Shown: positions 8,818 to 17,356, numbered from the stretch's first letter. The stretch: 64,000 nucleotides of DNA from Rhodanobacter denitrificans (GCF_000230695.2 NC_020541.1:2170001-2234000); one strand, 5' to 3'. Translations and numbers: made by a program. Notes: generated by a model from the letters alone, not told the origin.

Positions 8818-8994
8818 TCAGGCGTGCTCCGGGTTCACGGTGAGGCTGGCCAGCTGGCGCTCCGCGGTGCGTTGGGCGTGCGTCTGGTTGAGGCAGTTGC
8901 ACTCCCCCACACGGCCGCGGCCGGCCAGCAGGCCGGTGCGGCCCCGGTAGGTGGTGGTTTCGTCGCGCACCGGGGTGAAGGGCGTCTTCGTCAT
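8818..8994 (-). CDS. Small hypothetical protein, 58 aa
   Basis: ATG 8994 overlaps the stop of the upstream gene (ATGA) and has GGAGAGG upstream, so a longer frame from 9078 is not needed. The peptide is Arg/Thr-rich with a C-x-C pair in its middle. No family is recognised. It is the fourth gene of the integrase operon. Confidence 0.5.
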   Translation of the reverse strand: MTKTPFTPVRDETTTYRGRTGLLAGRGRVGECNCLNQTHAQRTAERQLASLTVNPEHA

Positions 8995-9224
8995 GGGGTG
9001 TCCTCTCTCCAACGGGGTTTGACCAGCCAGCGCTTGACGTCGGTCTCGCGGAAGCTCTTCGGCGGGTTGCCGTTCCAACTGGCCAGTACGCGGCGCGCCT
9101 CCATGTCGACCGAGACGACCGTCACCCGGAAGGTGGCGGTCTCCCGCAGCGCCGTGTGGCCTCGGCGGCGGCGCACTTCGGTGTAGAGCACCTGGCCGGG
9201 TTGCAGATTTTTCAGGGTTGCCAT
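8991..9224 (-). CDS. Small hypothetical protein, 77 aa
   Basis: ATG 9224 follows GAGGAGA at good spacing. The sequence suggests a small beta-barrel: an L-x-P-G-Q-V-L-Y-T-E-V segment, then two more strands with V-T-V-V-S-V-D and V-L-A-S-W-N-G-N-P, and a basic Trp-containing tail. The shape is reminiscent of small beta-barrel nucleic-acid binders, but no family is assigned. The longer frame from 9518 is an out-of-frame shadow of the neighbouring gene. Confidence 0.55.
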   Translation of the reverse strand: MATLKNLQPGQVLYTEVRRRRGHTALRETATFRVTVVSVDMEARRVLASWNGNPPKSFRETDVKRWLVKPRWREDTP

Positions 9225-9255
9225 CGCGGTCTCCTCACGATCAGTCTTTCCGGTC

Positions 9256-10002
9256 CTACGCCTTCGCTTCGGCCAGACCGCCCAGCGCGGCGCAGCGCGC
9301 GCAGTAGCGTTCGTTGAGATGCGACCGCGTGCCCCACGCCGCCAGCGGCACGGCGGTGGCCATGGTGCGGGCGCCGCACAGGGCCAGCACCGCCTTCGGC
9401 GCCCGCGACAGGTGGTAGTGCCAGGCGCCGCTGATCCCCTCGGCCAGGGCCAGCGGCCCGTTGAAGTAGCGCAACGCCTCCTTCGGCGCGGCGAAGCTTG
9501 GTTCGGCCAGCGCGGCACCCTCGGGACTCTGCAGCTGCCAGCGGTCGTTACTGAGGCGCTGCACCAGCGCCAGCGTGGCGGCTGCGAGCGTGATCCGCTG
9601 GACGTTCCAATCGACGCGGTGAAGGGTCGGGGCGGGGAGCCGGGCCGACGCCGGGTCGCCCGGCTCGGGGCGGGAGCGCGCCAATTGCTGGTCGGCTACG
9701 CGCCCCGCCCGGCCGGCGCCCTCGGGGTCGATGGGGTGCGGCGTCGCCGGCAGAGTGGACGGCGGGCTCGCGACGCCAGCGACAACATACTCGAGCGCGG
9801 CGCGTTCGACCGCGCGCTCAGCCAGCTGCAGGGCGTCGTGATCGCTGAGCGGGCGGAAGATCTCGCCGAGGTCGCGCAGCCGCCCGGCGGGGAGCACGCC
9901 GGTGGTCCGCCACGTGAGGAGGTCGCGGGCGCACGGCACCAGGTGGTCTCGCGCAAACGTGCGCGCGGTGTGCAGGATGGCGCGCGGCTCAGTGGGCACC
10001 AC
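9256..10002 (-). CDS. Hypothetical protein, 248 aa
   Basis: A GC-rich minus-strand gene that overlaps the upstream 9989-10351 gene by 14 bases. The N-terminal half is helical; a Pro/Arg-rich linker (about residues 95-130) joins it to a C-terminal domain with a C-x2-C pair near the end (Y-C-A-R-C). It is soluble and not recognised. It sits second in the integrase operon. Confidence 0.5.
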   Translation of the reverse strand: MVPTEPRAILHTARTFARDHLVPCARDLLTWRTTGVLPAGRLRDLGEIFRPLSDHDALQLAERAVERAALEYVVAGVASPPSTLPATPHPIDPEGAGRAGRVADQQLARSRPEPGDPASARLPAPTLHRVDWNVQRITLAAATLALVQRLSNDRWQLQSPEGAALAEPSFAAPKEALRYFNGPLALAEGISGAWHYHLSRAPKAVLALCGARTMATAVPLAAWGTRSHLNERYCARCAALGGLAEAKA

Positions 10003-10351
10003 GGGGCGACTCCTTCACCCGGCCAGGAGCCGGCCCGACGGTTTCTCCGGTGCCGCCGGCGAGCGCCGCGCGCACTTGCGCACGAATTGCCTCGCGAGTA
10101 GCGTCCGGGGCGCGATCCCACAGGACATCCTTGGCGAACGTCAGGAAACCCTGCAGTTCGGCATCGTCGCGGCCGCTGGCCACGTCGATCGCGCGCTCCA
10201 GCGGCGAGCGGCGCGTCGCCAGCGCCGTCCCGGCGAGGCGGTCGTACTCGGCCCGCAACGTCGGATGCGCCAGCGCCAACTCGAGCACGTAGTGCAGCGC
10301 TGCCGCTTCGACCGCCACGCGGTCTCGTACCGCCCTCGGCACACTTTCCAT
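9989..10351 (-). CDS. Hypothetical protein, first gene of the integrase operon
   Basis: ATG 10351 has GGAGGAAACC directly upstream and is preferred to the start at 10375. The 120-residue product is almost entirely helical, Ala/Arg-rich, with no cysteines. It leads a run of six overlapping or abutting genes ending in the integrase. The intergenic region before it holds an inverted repeat and the divergent KfrA-like gene. Confidence 0.5.
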   Translation of the reverse strand: MESVPRAVRDRVAVEAAALHYVLELALAHPTLRAEYDRLAGTALATRRSPLERAIDVASGRDDAELQGFLTFAKDVLWDRAPDATREAIRAQVRAALAGGTGETVGPAPGRVKESPRGAH

Positions 10352-10401
10352 GGTTTCCTCCCGCGCCCGGCCCATCCGGCACGCCGAGTGTACGCCCTAT
10401 T

Positions 10402-10439
10402 TATCATGCTGCAACAAGGGCCATTGTCTATGCATGATA
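10402..10439. promoter_or_regulatory. Inverted repeat in a divergent promoter region
   Basis: TATCATGC (10402-10409) and GCATGATA (10432-10439) are perfect inverted copies with centres 30 bases apart, about three helical turns. They lie between the integrase operon (minus) and the KfrA-like gene (plus), the natural place for an operator shared by both. KfrA-family proteins are known to repress their own promoters by binding such repeats, so the adjacent gene product is the best candidate ligand. Confidence 0.5.
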
Positions 10440-10473
10440 CATATCTCTCGAAGGCGTTAGCTGTACGCCAGTA

Positions 10474-12315
10474 ATGCAGTGCTTTTCAGCGTTATTGACA
10501 GCGGATCGGCGCGGCGCGCATGATGCGGCCCAACGCGGCCGTCAGCCGCACTCGAGTGCCGATTTCATGCCCCCTTCGCCCCGTTCCCGCCGCAACGGCG
10601 CCGACAGAGACGCTCAGGCACGCGCCGCGTGGCTTGCGTTGATCGACCAGCTCACCAATGGCCAGCCGGGCGCCCGACGGACCTGGACTGGCGATGAACT
10701 GCTGGTGGCGCTCTGCGCATTCGGCGACACCGGCCAATCGGTGGTGGCGCTGACAGGACGCCTAAACGCGTCCGCGTCGGCTGCTCCGCGGGCGCGGGAG
10801 CAGGTGGACGTGGAGCGCTTCGGGATGGTGCACTTCACGCCGGAGACTACGCCCGCCGGCCGATCCGTCGTGGCCTTCCCGACCGTGAGTGGGCAGGTCT
10901 GGCTTACCCCCGCCGCGCTGACCTACCTGCCGTGCCCGGCGTCGCCGGCGGACGGCGTCTTCGTGCTCACCGTTGCCGACCCCGTCACCGCACCGCCGGG
11001 TCAGAAGTTGCCCGCGCCCGCTTACCTGCAGGAGGCCGACGGCGCGGGGCAACGCCCGCGATGGGTCGCCGGCGGCCTGGTGCTGGCCAAACACGGCAGC
11101 GCGGTCGAGACCGGCATTCTCGCGGCGCCGGACGAAGTCTGGTTCGATTTCCCAGCTCTGGTGCGATGGGTCGGCCGGACCCTCGGCACACCGCCGCCGC
11201 GCACCACGGCCGAAGGCCTCGACGATCCGGCGCTCTTCGACACGCTCGTGGAGGCGCTGGCGCGCCACCGCGCCACCGCCGGCGCCGCACGCCAAGGCGC
11301 GAAGGCCACTCAGGGGGACGTTGACGCGATCGCCCGCGCCGCGATCGCGATCGGCCTGCAGCCGACCGTGGCGATGCTGACCCGTGTGCTCGGCCGCGGC
11401 TCCGCGTCGACCCTGCACCCGCTGCTCAAGTCTTTCTACAGCCGCGCCGTGTCCGAGGGCTTGCTGCCCGGGGCCGAGGCCGTGCCCGTGCACGATGTGC
11501 CCCCAGCGTTCCTGACCCTGCTCGATCAGCTGCGCGCTGCGGTCCGCGCGGAGGCCGAAGCCGCGCTCGCGCCCCAGCGCGCCGCGCTCGCTGAGCGCGA
11601 GGCCGCCGCCGCGGCCCGCGAGGCGGCCCTCGCCGCCGACCAGAGCGCCCTGGTGAAGGAACGCGAGGAGTTGGCCACCGTCGAGAAGGAACGTACTCGC
11701 TACGTCAGCCACCTCGAAGCCCAACTCGCCGAGGCCATCCGCGAGCGTCAGGAGGCGCGCGACATCGCCGCGGGCCACGAGGCGCTCATTCATCGGCTCG
11801 AGGCGGAAGCCGCCGCGGCGCGCATGCAGCAGGCCGACGTGGCGGCACGCACCGCAGCCGAACTCGACCAGCTCCGCGAGGAGCGGGCCGCGCTGGCGGC
11901 CAGCGAGCGCGCTCAGTTGCAGACGATTGCGCGTCTCGAAAGCGAACGCGACAGCCTCCAAGCCGCGCGCCAGGACCTCGCCGACCGCCTCGCCCAGGCC
12001 GGCCGCGACGCCGCCGCCGAGCGCGAGGCTGCCGAGCGCCGTCTGGCCACGGCCCAAGCGGCCGCCGAGGCGCGCTGGCAGGCCTCCCACCAGCAAACCG
12101 TCGACGCCCTCGACAGCGCTCGTTTGCAGTGCGATACGGTCACCCGCAAGATGGGTGCCCTGCAGTCCGCATTCGACGAGAAGCGGGAGGCTCTCGCGGT
12201 CGCCTTGGCGGAACGGCAGGCGGCACAAGAGGAGCGCGAGCGACTGGCCGCGCTTCTTGGCCGCTTGACGGACGCACCCACTCCCAGCATAGCGAGCGGT
12301 ACCGATGAGCAGTGA
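10474..12315 (+). CDS. KfrA-like DNA-binding coiled-coil protein with an extra N-terminal domain
   Basis: Three parts are visible in up to 613 residues. Residues ~1-250 form an unrecognised globular region. About 275-335 match the KfrA N-terminal DNA-binding pattern (A-I-G-L-Q-P-T-V ... V-L-G-R-G-S-A-S-T-L ... L-L-K-S-F). From ~345 to the end runs a long Glu/Ala/Arg heptad-rich coiled coil. KfrA proteins are plasmid-encoded, bind their own promoter and aid plasmid stability, often through filament-like assemblies. ATG 10474 lacks a clear Shine-Dalgarno sequence; ATG 10567 is an alternative. Standard KfrA is 300-350 residues, so this one is roughly doubled. Its end overlaps the PIN gene by 11 bases. 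Confidence 0.65.
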   Translation: MQCFSALLTADRRGAHDAAQRGRQPHSSADFMPPSPRSRRNGADRDAQARAAWLALIDQLTNGQPGARRTWTGDELLVALCAFGDTGQSVVALTGRLNASASAAPRAREQVDVERFGMVHFTPETTPAGRSVVAFPTVSGQVWLTPAALTYLPCPASPADGVFVLTVADPVTAPPGQKLPAPAYLQEADGAGQRPRWVAGGLVLAKHGSAVETGILAAPDEVWFDFPALVRWVGRTLGTPPPRTTAEGLDDPALFDTLVEALARHRATAGAARQGAKATQGDVDAIARAAIAIGLQPTVAMLTRVLGRGSASTLHPLLKSFYSRAVSEGLLPGAEAVPVHDVPPAFLTLLDQLRAAVRAEAEAALAPQRAALAEREAAAAAREAALAADQSALVKEREELATVEKERTRYVSHLEAQLAEAIRERQEARDIAAGHEALIHRLEAEAAAARMQQADVAARTAAELDQLREERAALAASERAQLQTIARLESERDSLQAARQDLADRLAQAGRDAAAEREAAERRLATAQAAAEARWQASHQQTVDALDSARLQCDTVTRKMGALQSAFDEKREALAVALAERQAAQEERERLAALLGRLTDAPTPSIASGTDEQ

Positions 12316-12991
12316 GAACAAGCGACCCGGGTTCATTACCGGGCGGCAGGTGGCCTACGTTGTCGCCGGCATCGCGGCCGTCCCCGTGTTCGTCGGTGGA
12401 TTGGTTCTGTCAGCGATGGGCATTGACGTGACCGGCAGCAAGAAGGCGAAGGCGTCCGCCGCCGGCACCGCGGCGCCTCCGCCGGGGCCGTCCCTGGCCG
12501 AACTGATAGCGCGGATCCAGCAGGGCGCGATGTTCGCGATCGACACCAACATCCTGATGGAGAGCGGCTATCTCGGCGCCTTGGATCGCTTCCTGGAGGC
12601 GTTGGCGGCACGTGGCGCCCACATCACCATCGGCGCCGCGCAACGCGAGGAAATCCAGAAGCTGCGGAAGGCGGGCACGCCCGAACAGCAGTCGAAGGCT
12701 TCGGCCGCGAGTCGTTGGTTGACCGCCGGCACCCAGCGTCAGGTCATCCGGTTCCTGGATGCCTCGTCCGGTCGCCGGGAGACCTATCTGGACGACGTCC
12801 TGGTGCGAGAGGCCCGCGCGCACCTTGCGCACGCCGCAGAGGAACACGCGTTCGTGTACGTGGTGACGGACGACGTCGAACTCACCGGGCGGCTCTATTC
12901 GATACCTCTGGCGCTGCAGCGCGATCCGTCGGCCCTCGTCGTTGTCACGGGCCGACAATTTGCAGCGCTCACATCGCATTCGCTGGACTGA
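12305..12991 (+). CDS. Membrane-anchored PIN-like domain protein
   Basis: A 228-residue product. Residues ~16-40 form one hydrophobic helix, followed by a Lys/Ala/Pro linker and, from about residue 76, a PIN-like fold beginning F-A-I-D-T-N-I-L-M-E-S. A later acidic V-V-T-D-D-V-E-L-T-G-R motif (about 193-203) supplies the expected C-terminal acidic residues. PIN domains are metal-dependent RNases. The predicted topology places the nuclease in the cytoplasm, tethered to the inner membrane. The gene overlaps the KfrA-like coding region, so the two are co-translated. Confidence 0.6.
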   Translation: MSSENKRPGFITGRQVAYVVAGIAAVPVFVGGLVLSAMGIDVTGSKKAKASAAGTAAPPPGPSLAELIARIQQGAMFAIDTNILMESGYLGALDRFLEALAARGAHITIGAAQREEIQKLRKAGTPEQQSKASAASRWLTAGTQRQVIRFLDASSGRRETYLDDVLVREARAHLAHAAEEHAFVYVVTDDVELTGRLYSIPLALQRDPSALVVVTGRQFAALTSHSLD

Positions 12992-13121
12992 CCGCCACGC
13001 TCCCGTTACGCCACGCAAGAGCAGTGCGTTACCCGACGGCGGACGGCCCGTCTCTTGCATCGCGGTCAGCGGAACGTTCAAGTGAGCATGGGACGACAAA
13101 ATCGGTCATCCGGATTTGGCT

Positions 13122-13149
13122 GTGTTTCACCACAATGAAATCCGGTTTA
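13122..13149 (+). repeat. 28-bp imperfect direct repeat, copy A
   Basis: This copy shares about 20 of 28 positions with 13414-13441. Shared cores are ACCACA and AATCCGG. Copy A also forms an inverted repeat (CCGGATTT at 13110-13117 with AAATCCGG at 13138-13145). It lies 31 bases upstream of the small gene at 13180 and may be its operator. Confidence 0.45.
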
Positions 13150-13179
13150 TCAGCTGATTAGTTTTTAAGGAGTTGAGCC

Positions 13180-13410
13180 GTGGATGAGCGTCGAATTGGC
13201 CGGTTTTTCGTCCGGCAGGAGCTGTTCGAGCGGGTGAAGGAGTGCATGGGTATTGCGCTGAAAAGACCTGTATCAGACGAGGAAGCAGCGGGCTTTCTGG
13301 CGCGGGACCCGCCGCTTCTAGGCCGCATCGTCGGATACGACGAGGTGGACACGGAAGATAGCCAGCGCATTTGGGAAGGCTGCCGTGCTGACCGATCTCT
13401 ATCACGCTGA
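13180..13410 (+). CDS. Small hypothetical protein, 76 aa
   Basis: A GTG start with AAGGAG seven bases upstream, an excellent ribosome site. The product is mostly helical, acidic in its second half and without cysteines in conserved spacing. No family is recognised. It lies exactly between two copies of a 28-bp direct repeat. Confidence 0.55.
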   Translation: MDERRIGRFFVRQELFERVKECMGIALKRPVSDEEAAGFLARDPPLLGRIVGYDEVDTEDSQRIWEGCRADRSLSR

Positions 13411-13413
13411 CGT

Positions 13414-13441
13414 GTGGTTGACCACACTCGAATCCGGATTC
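13414..13441 (+). repeat. 28-bp imperfect direct repeat, copy B
   Basis: Second copy of the repeat at 13122-13149. It includes a palindromic AATCCGGATT (13431-13440) and overlaps a dyad with arms GTGTGGT and ACCACAC (13412-13427). It starts 3 bases after one gene and ends 8 bases before the next, too close for a normal promoter upstream of ATG 13449. Confidence 0.45.
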
Positions 13442-13448
13442 CCAAAAA

Positions 13449-13946
13449 ATGTCCGTTCCATTCGTTGAGGTGTCCTCCCACGATCACGGCACCCTGGAAG
13501 GTAGGGCGCATGCGATCCAGGAGGCTGCGAGAGCCGCGTTCGTCGCGATGTATAACGAGGGCGACTTGACATGGCTGCCGGTGGATATGTCGCTTCGCGC
13601 GTCCCTCCCCGACGACGTTGCACGATCCAGCCGGTGGCTTGACGTTGCAAACGCCCTACCAAGCATCGCGGCGCGAAGATACCCGCTCATCGCCACCCGC
13701 ATTTGGCAGAACGGGGTACCCCTGGCCCCGGCCGAGCCGGGGAGGACGCGATGGTTCGTCCATGCCATTTGGAAGCCTAGCCCGGCATCCCGGGAGCGAT
13801 CAGACCGTGCCTACCAGGAAAACGAGGCCGTATTCGCACGCGCCCGCGAACTCCTCACGACCGTTCGTGCGCCAGCTGCCAAGGGAGCCGAGCCTCCGGC
13901 AGAACGCGGCGCATCGGAGACGGCCCCACCGCCTCTGGTTGGCTAA
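13449..13946 (+). CDS. Hypothetical protein, 165 aa
   Basis: ATG 13449 lacks a recognisable Shine-Dalgarno sequence, and the real start may be internal. Residues ~18-75 are helical, 75-110 contain a W-Q-N-G-V-P-L and R-W-F-V-H-A-I-W segment typical of a small beta sheet, and the tail is disordered Pro/Ala/Glu. The family is unknown. Its 3' end touches the terminal motif of the downstream transposon, so the last residues may have been altered by the insertion. Confidence 0.45.
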   Translation: MSVPFVEVSSHDHGTLEGRAHAIQEAARAAFVAMYNEGDLTWLPVDMSLRASLPDDVARSSRWLDVANALPSIAARRYPLIATRIWQNGVPLAPAEPGRTRWFVHAIWKPSPASRERSDRAYQENEAVFARARELLTTVRAPAAKGAEPPAERGASETAPPPLVG

Positions 13947-13977
13947 TTTTGCCCAACCCCCAAAAATGTAAAATCAG
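13941..13977 (-). repeat. Conserved terminal motif of the first Tn3-family unit
   Basis: A ~37-bp segment overlapping the tnpA stop codon aligns at about 30 of 36 positions with 32719-32754, which lies at the same side of the second tnpA. Shared blocks are GGCTA, TGCCCA, CCCCC and TAAAAT. Both contain a small stem, TTGG/CCAA here and ATGG/CCAT in the other copy. I interpret it as the transposon end on the tnpA 3' side; the partner end beyond the tnpA 5' side was not found. Confidence 0.5.
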
Positions 13978-16900
13978 CCGAGAGGCACTTCTTGCATCTC
14001 CTTCAAGGCCTTGCTCCAGTAGTCTGGATCGGCGTATCTGGCGGCAAGCGCATCAATGTCGACCTTGGTGGTAGTTTCGTTGAATTCGAACGTGCCAAAC
14101 AAGTTGATATGTTGCCAAGCTACCGGGGAGATTCCTCGTAAGATGGCGATAGCCTCCTGGTCGCCAGCGGCCACCTTCTGTGCATATACCTTAGACAGTA
14201 GTGCCGTGTTGTAGAAGATGATCGCATTGGCAATCAGGCGCGAGCACTCGTTCCAGATTTGCTGTTCGGCTTCGGTGTGAACTCGGAACTTGCCGCCGTT
14301 GACGTAGGCGACCGCTTTGCGGAACCGGTGATACGCCTCCCCTCGGTTCAGCGCTTTTTGCACGCTTTGCCGCAAATCCACGTCGTCGATGAAGTCGAGG
14401 ATGTACAGCGTGCGGCAGATGTTGTCGAGTTCCCACAGGGCCTTCTTGGTCTGGTTCTGGCGGGCGTAGCTGCTCAACTTGCGGACGATGGTGGCCTGAG
14501 TCACATCCTTCTGCGCCAGTGAGGCCATGATGCGCTGGATGTTGGGCCACTCCTTCACGATGAGTTCGTCGTAGACCTTGCGTGCCGGCTTGATAAACAT
14601 GTCGGCGTAATGACTGGGATGCTCGAAGGCGACCAGAGTTTGCATCTTCTTGTGCAGATCGCGGTACCGCGGCGCGAAGCCATATCCGAAGGTGCGCAAG
14701 ATCCAGAAATTGACTTGGTTGGTACCGTGCGTATCGGTCGAATGTCGTTCCGGCTTGATATCGGACGTGTTGTTGTACAGCAGGTCGAAAACGTAGTGAC
14801 TCTCGTGCTCGTGCGTGCCGATGATACGGGCGTTGATCGGTACGTGGTTGGCCACCAGCGTGTACGCGCTCACGCCTTTCTGCAACCCGAAATACTTCGG
14901 CGAGTATCGGGCATTGATGGTATCGATCTGAGTTTCGATGCGCTGCCCGTCACTGCTGGAATGCATCTCGTCGCGGATGTCGTACAGATGGAACGCCGGC
15001 AAGGTCGCAATGGCATTCGTGATGGCATCGTTGGCGGCCCGTAGGGTTTCCAGCCGCAGATAGTTGCGTGCGGTGCCCTGTAATGACGAAAAGCTCAGGC
15101 CCGAAACTTCCGCCATCTTCCACAAGCCCATGTTGGTACCAAGCGCGACCACGCAAGCCAGGATTTCGCGGGCATCGGGGGCATGCTTGACATAGCGATC
15201 GAGCACATGGGTAAAGGCCCCCAGGAAGCCCGTCGCTCCCGCAACGAATCTCAACAGGTCGGCTATGCCGGTGCCGGGTAACTGGCTATAGAACGAGCCG
15301 CTGACGGGTTCTTCAGGCGTCGGGTAGATCAGCTTCCACCGTCGTTTCTCGGCACGGCCGGTGACTTTGATGTGTTTGTTGGCGGAGTCGATAATACGCT
15401 GGTTCACTTGCGCAAACCGGGTTTCCAGCGCCTCACGGAACGTGCTCAACGTGTCCTCGATGGGGGCCATCAGGAGCGGTACACCAATCTCCTGTAGGAC
15501 TGTTTCGCGCTGCTCCCAGCGCATGTCGCTAATCAGGTCATCTTCGAAGCGACGAAATTCGTTGCTGTCCTTGACGAACAGGTCTCCGGCTTCCAGCGCG
15601 TTCCGTAACAGCCGATAGACGAGGAACTCATAACGATCGACTTCCAACCGCTTGCCCTGATCCTTCGCATCGCCTGCCTCGTCAGTCTCGGCAAAGAGGT
15701 GGCGCTGCAGGCTCTTCGGAATCATCGCCGTGGGAAATAGTGACGGTTGGGTCTGTCGCGGCGACTTGCCCGCGCGCAACAGCTCCTGCAGGAACGTGAC
15801 CGCATCCAGTAGCGGCGCATCCTCCACCCGGCCGGCGAAGTCCAGTTCGCAGAACATGTGCCGAAGGTTGCGCTTGAATCGGTGCGACAGCGTTGTGGTG
15901 TAGTAGGACCACTGGAAGGCAGTCTTGTCGAAAGCGACATTGCGCAGGTAGTCGGCCACTGCCGCAAAGCGCTCCGGCTTCAGCAGTTCAAAGGCTTTCT
16001 TCTGGACGGTGGCGAACGGGCTGTCGACGGCGATGGACTTGTCGATGAACAGGCGAAGCACCTCGCCCGCCGCCTGCAAGTGTTCGCTGGCGTCCACCAG
16101 CGTCTGCTGCATCGCCGCCTCGGCGGCGTGTTTGGACTGCTTTTCATACTGGTCGACCAGATGAATGAACGCCTCGATGAGGTTGTCGTTGATCTGTCGG
16201 AAGCGATGGAAAGCGAAACAGAGCAGGTACAGGCGCGTCGTGCCCTTGGGCATGCGCTGCAGTTTGTAGACCGTGTAGAACTTGACCAGCGACGCATAGT
16301 ACTTGCCGCTCTCGTTGGACAAGCCGGCCGCGACGAGAAAGCTCTGGGCGAACTCGTGCAGCGGCTGGAAGAATTTTCGCCGTTCGACTTCGCGCTTGAG
16401 CTCCTTGTAGCTGAAGTCCTTCGGTTCACGCTTGAGCGCACTGATCCGATACATCTGTTCGTCGGCCCGCAGCAAGTCGTCGAGACTTCGCTCGACCGCT
16501 GGGGTCATCGCCTGTTCGAGTAGGCGGGTGACGCGATGGCGTTCGTGCGTCACCACCCGTCCCACCATGTCCTGCATCGTCGTGTACTGCAGCGCCACGA
16601 TCCGTTCGTTGCTCAGGTGCTGCAGTGACTCACGCCGGATGTACAGCGGTTGGGTCGACAGTGTTGCGATTCGCTGGGCTTTTTGCTCCAGCTCCGTCTT
16701 GGCGACGTTGTCGCACACGCGGTACCCAAATAGGTCGAGAACGGTTTGCTGGATGGCACCGCGCGTGGGCCTGGATGGCGCCTTGATCGATTCGACGGTC
16801 TGGCCCGGAAAATACTGCCCGAGCAGGTAGCACAGGTCATTGGCCACGGCGCCCTGCTCGAAGGTGAAGAACTGTCGCTTGGCCTTGAAGTAGCCCAACT

Positions 16901-17078
16901 CCAATGCCAAATACAGGCCGACGGCAGGAGTGCGTGCGTCGACAGCGGCCTTTTCCGCTGGGCTTAGGTCGAAGTAAAGGTTCCGGTCGTCGTCGGTAAA
17001 TTTGGGCAGTCCATACAGGTCTTCAACCTCTTCAGAAGTGAGGATGTTCAGACGGTGAGAATCAGAGGCCGACGTCAT
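13974..17078 (-). CDS. tnpA: Tn3-family transposase (DUF4158 type)
   Basis: A full-length 1034-residue Tn3 TnpA. The N-terminal ~170 residues match the DUF4158 region (L-T-S-E-E-V-E-D-L-Y-G-L-P ... Y-F-D-L-S). The C-terminal catalytic half has the family blocks around the DDE residues: D in T-Q-I-D-T-I-N-A-R-Y, the T-D-T-H-G-T-N-Q block, and the Glu in L-N-R-G-E-A-Y-H-R-F. It catalyses replicative cointegrate transposition. There is no resolvase next to it, so cointegrate resolution would need another recombinase or homologous recombination. It is closely similar to the second TnpA (32784-35867) along its whole length. Confidence 0.92.
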   Translation of the reverse strand: MTSASDSHRLNILTSEEVEDLYGLPKFTDDDRNLYFDLSPAEKAAVDARTPAVGLYLALELGYFKAKRQFFTFEQGAVANDLCYLLGQYFPGQTVESIKAPSRPTRGAIQQTVLDLFGYRVCDNVAKTELEQKAQRIATLSTQPLYIRRESLQHLSNERIVALQYTTMQDMVGRVVTHERHRVTRLLEQAMTPAVERSLDDLLRADEQMYRISALKREPKDFSYKELKREVERRKFFQPLHEFAQSFLVAAGLSNESGKYYASLVKFYTVYKLQRMPKGTTRLYLLCFAFHRFRQINDNLIEAFIHLVDQYEKQSKHAAEAAMQQTLVDASEHLQAAGEVLRLFIDKSIAVDSPFATVQKKAFELLKPERFAAVADYLRNVAFDKTAFQWSYYTTTLSHRFKRNLRHMFCELDFAGRVEDAPLLDAVTFLQELLRAGKSPRQTQPSLFPTAMIPKSLQRHLFAETDEAGDAKDQGKRLEVDRYEFLVYRLLRNALEAGDLFVKDSNEFRRFEDDLISDMRWEQRETVLQEIGVPLLMAPIEDTLSTFREALETRFAQVNQRIIDSANKHIKVTGRAEKRRWKLIYPTPEEPVSGSFYSQLPGTGIADLLRFVAGATGFLGAFTHVLDRYVKHAPDAREILACVVALGTNMGLWKMAEVSGLSFSSLQGTARNYLRLETLRAANDAITNAIATLPAFHLYDIRDEMHSSSDGQRIETQIDTINARYSPKYFGLQKGVSAYTLVANHVPINARIIGTHEHESHYVFDLLYNNTSDIKPERHSTDTHGTNQVNFWILRTFGYGFAPRYRDLHKKMQTLVAFEHPSHYADMFIKPARKVYDELIVKEWPNIQRIMASLAQKDVTQATIVRKLSSYARQNQTKKALWELDNICRTLYILDFIDDVDLRQSVQKALNRGEAYHRFRKAVAYVNGGKFRVHTEAEQQIWNECSRLIANAIIFYNTALLSKVYAQKVAAGDQEAIAILRGISPVAWQHINLFGTFEFNETTTKVDIDALAARYADPDYWSKALKEMQEVPLG

Positions 17079-17356
17079 TCAAATTGCCCGGAGAGTTTGT
17101 TCTTTTGCAGCGACCAGGAGCTTCGTTATCGCTGCTTCGTCAGTGCCAGCATAGAGTCAAGAACGAGGTGGTGACGATACCCGGTGTGAATGTGCCAGGC
17201 GATCAGTCAATCGTCGTCGTCCACACGACCCGCTGGCCGGTCGTTTCAGATTCAATTGTCCAGAGCACGCTTAACGAATAATTGAGAAGTCGTTGAGTGG
17301 GGACGCGCGGGTTGCTCATTACTGTGCCGACGATGTCATAGCGCGCAGGGATATTC

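Larger units (their letters stand above)
13941..17078 (-). mobile_element. Tn3-family transposon unit 1
   Basis: The DUF4158-type tnpA with its 3'-side terminal motif. It has no resolvase or recombinase of its own. The far end beyond 17078 was not located, so the real extent could reach into the glycosyltransferase/efflux cargo. Confidence 0.6.

Noticed and set aside
10762..12336. 524-codon minus-strand frame opposite the KfrA-like gene
   Set aside because: It is the complement of a strongly biased coiled-coil gene with matching third-position GC; no domain is recognisable.
17084..17281. 65-codon ORF between tnpA 1 and the GT2 gene
   Set aside because: No ribosome site and no recognisable composition; this 278-bp gap more likely holds the transposon's other end and the cargo promoter.
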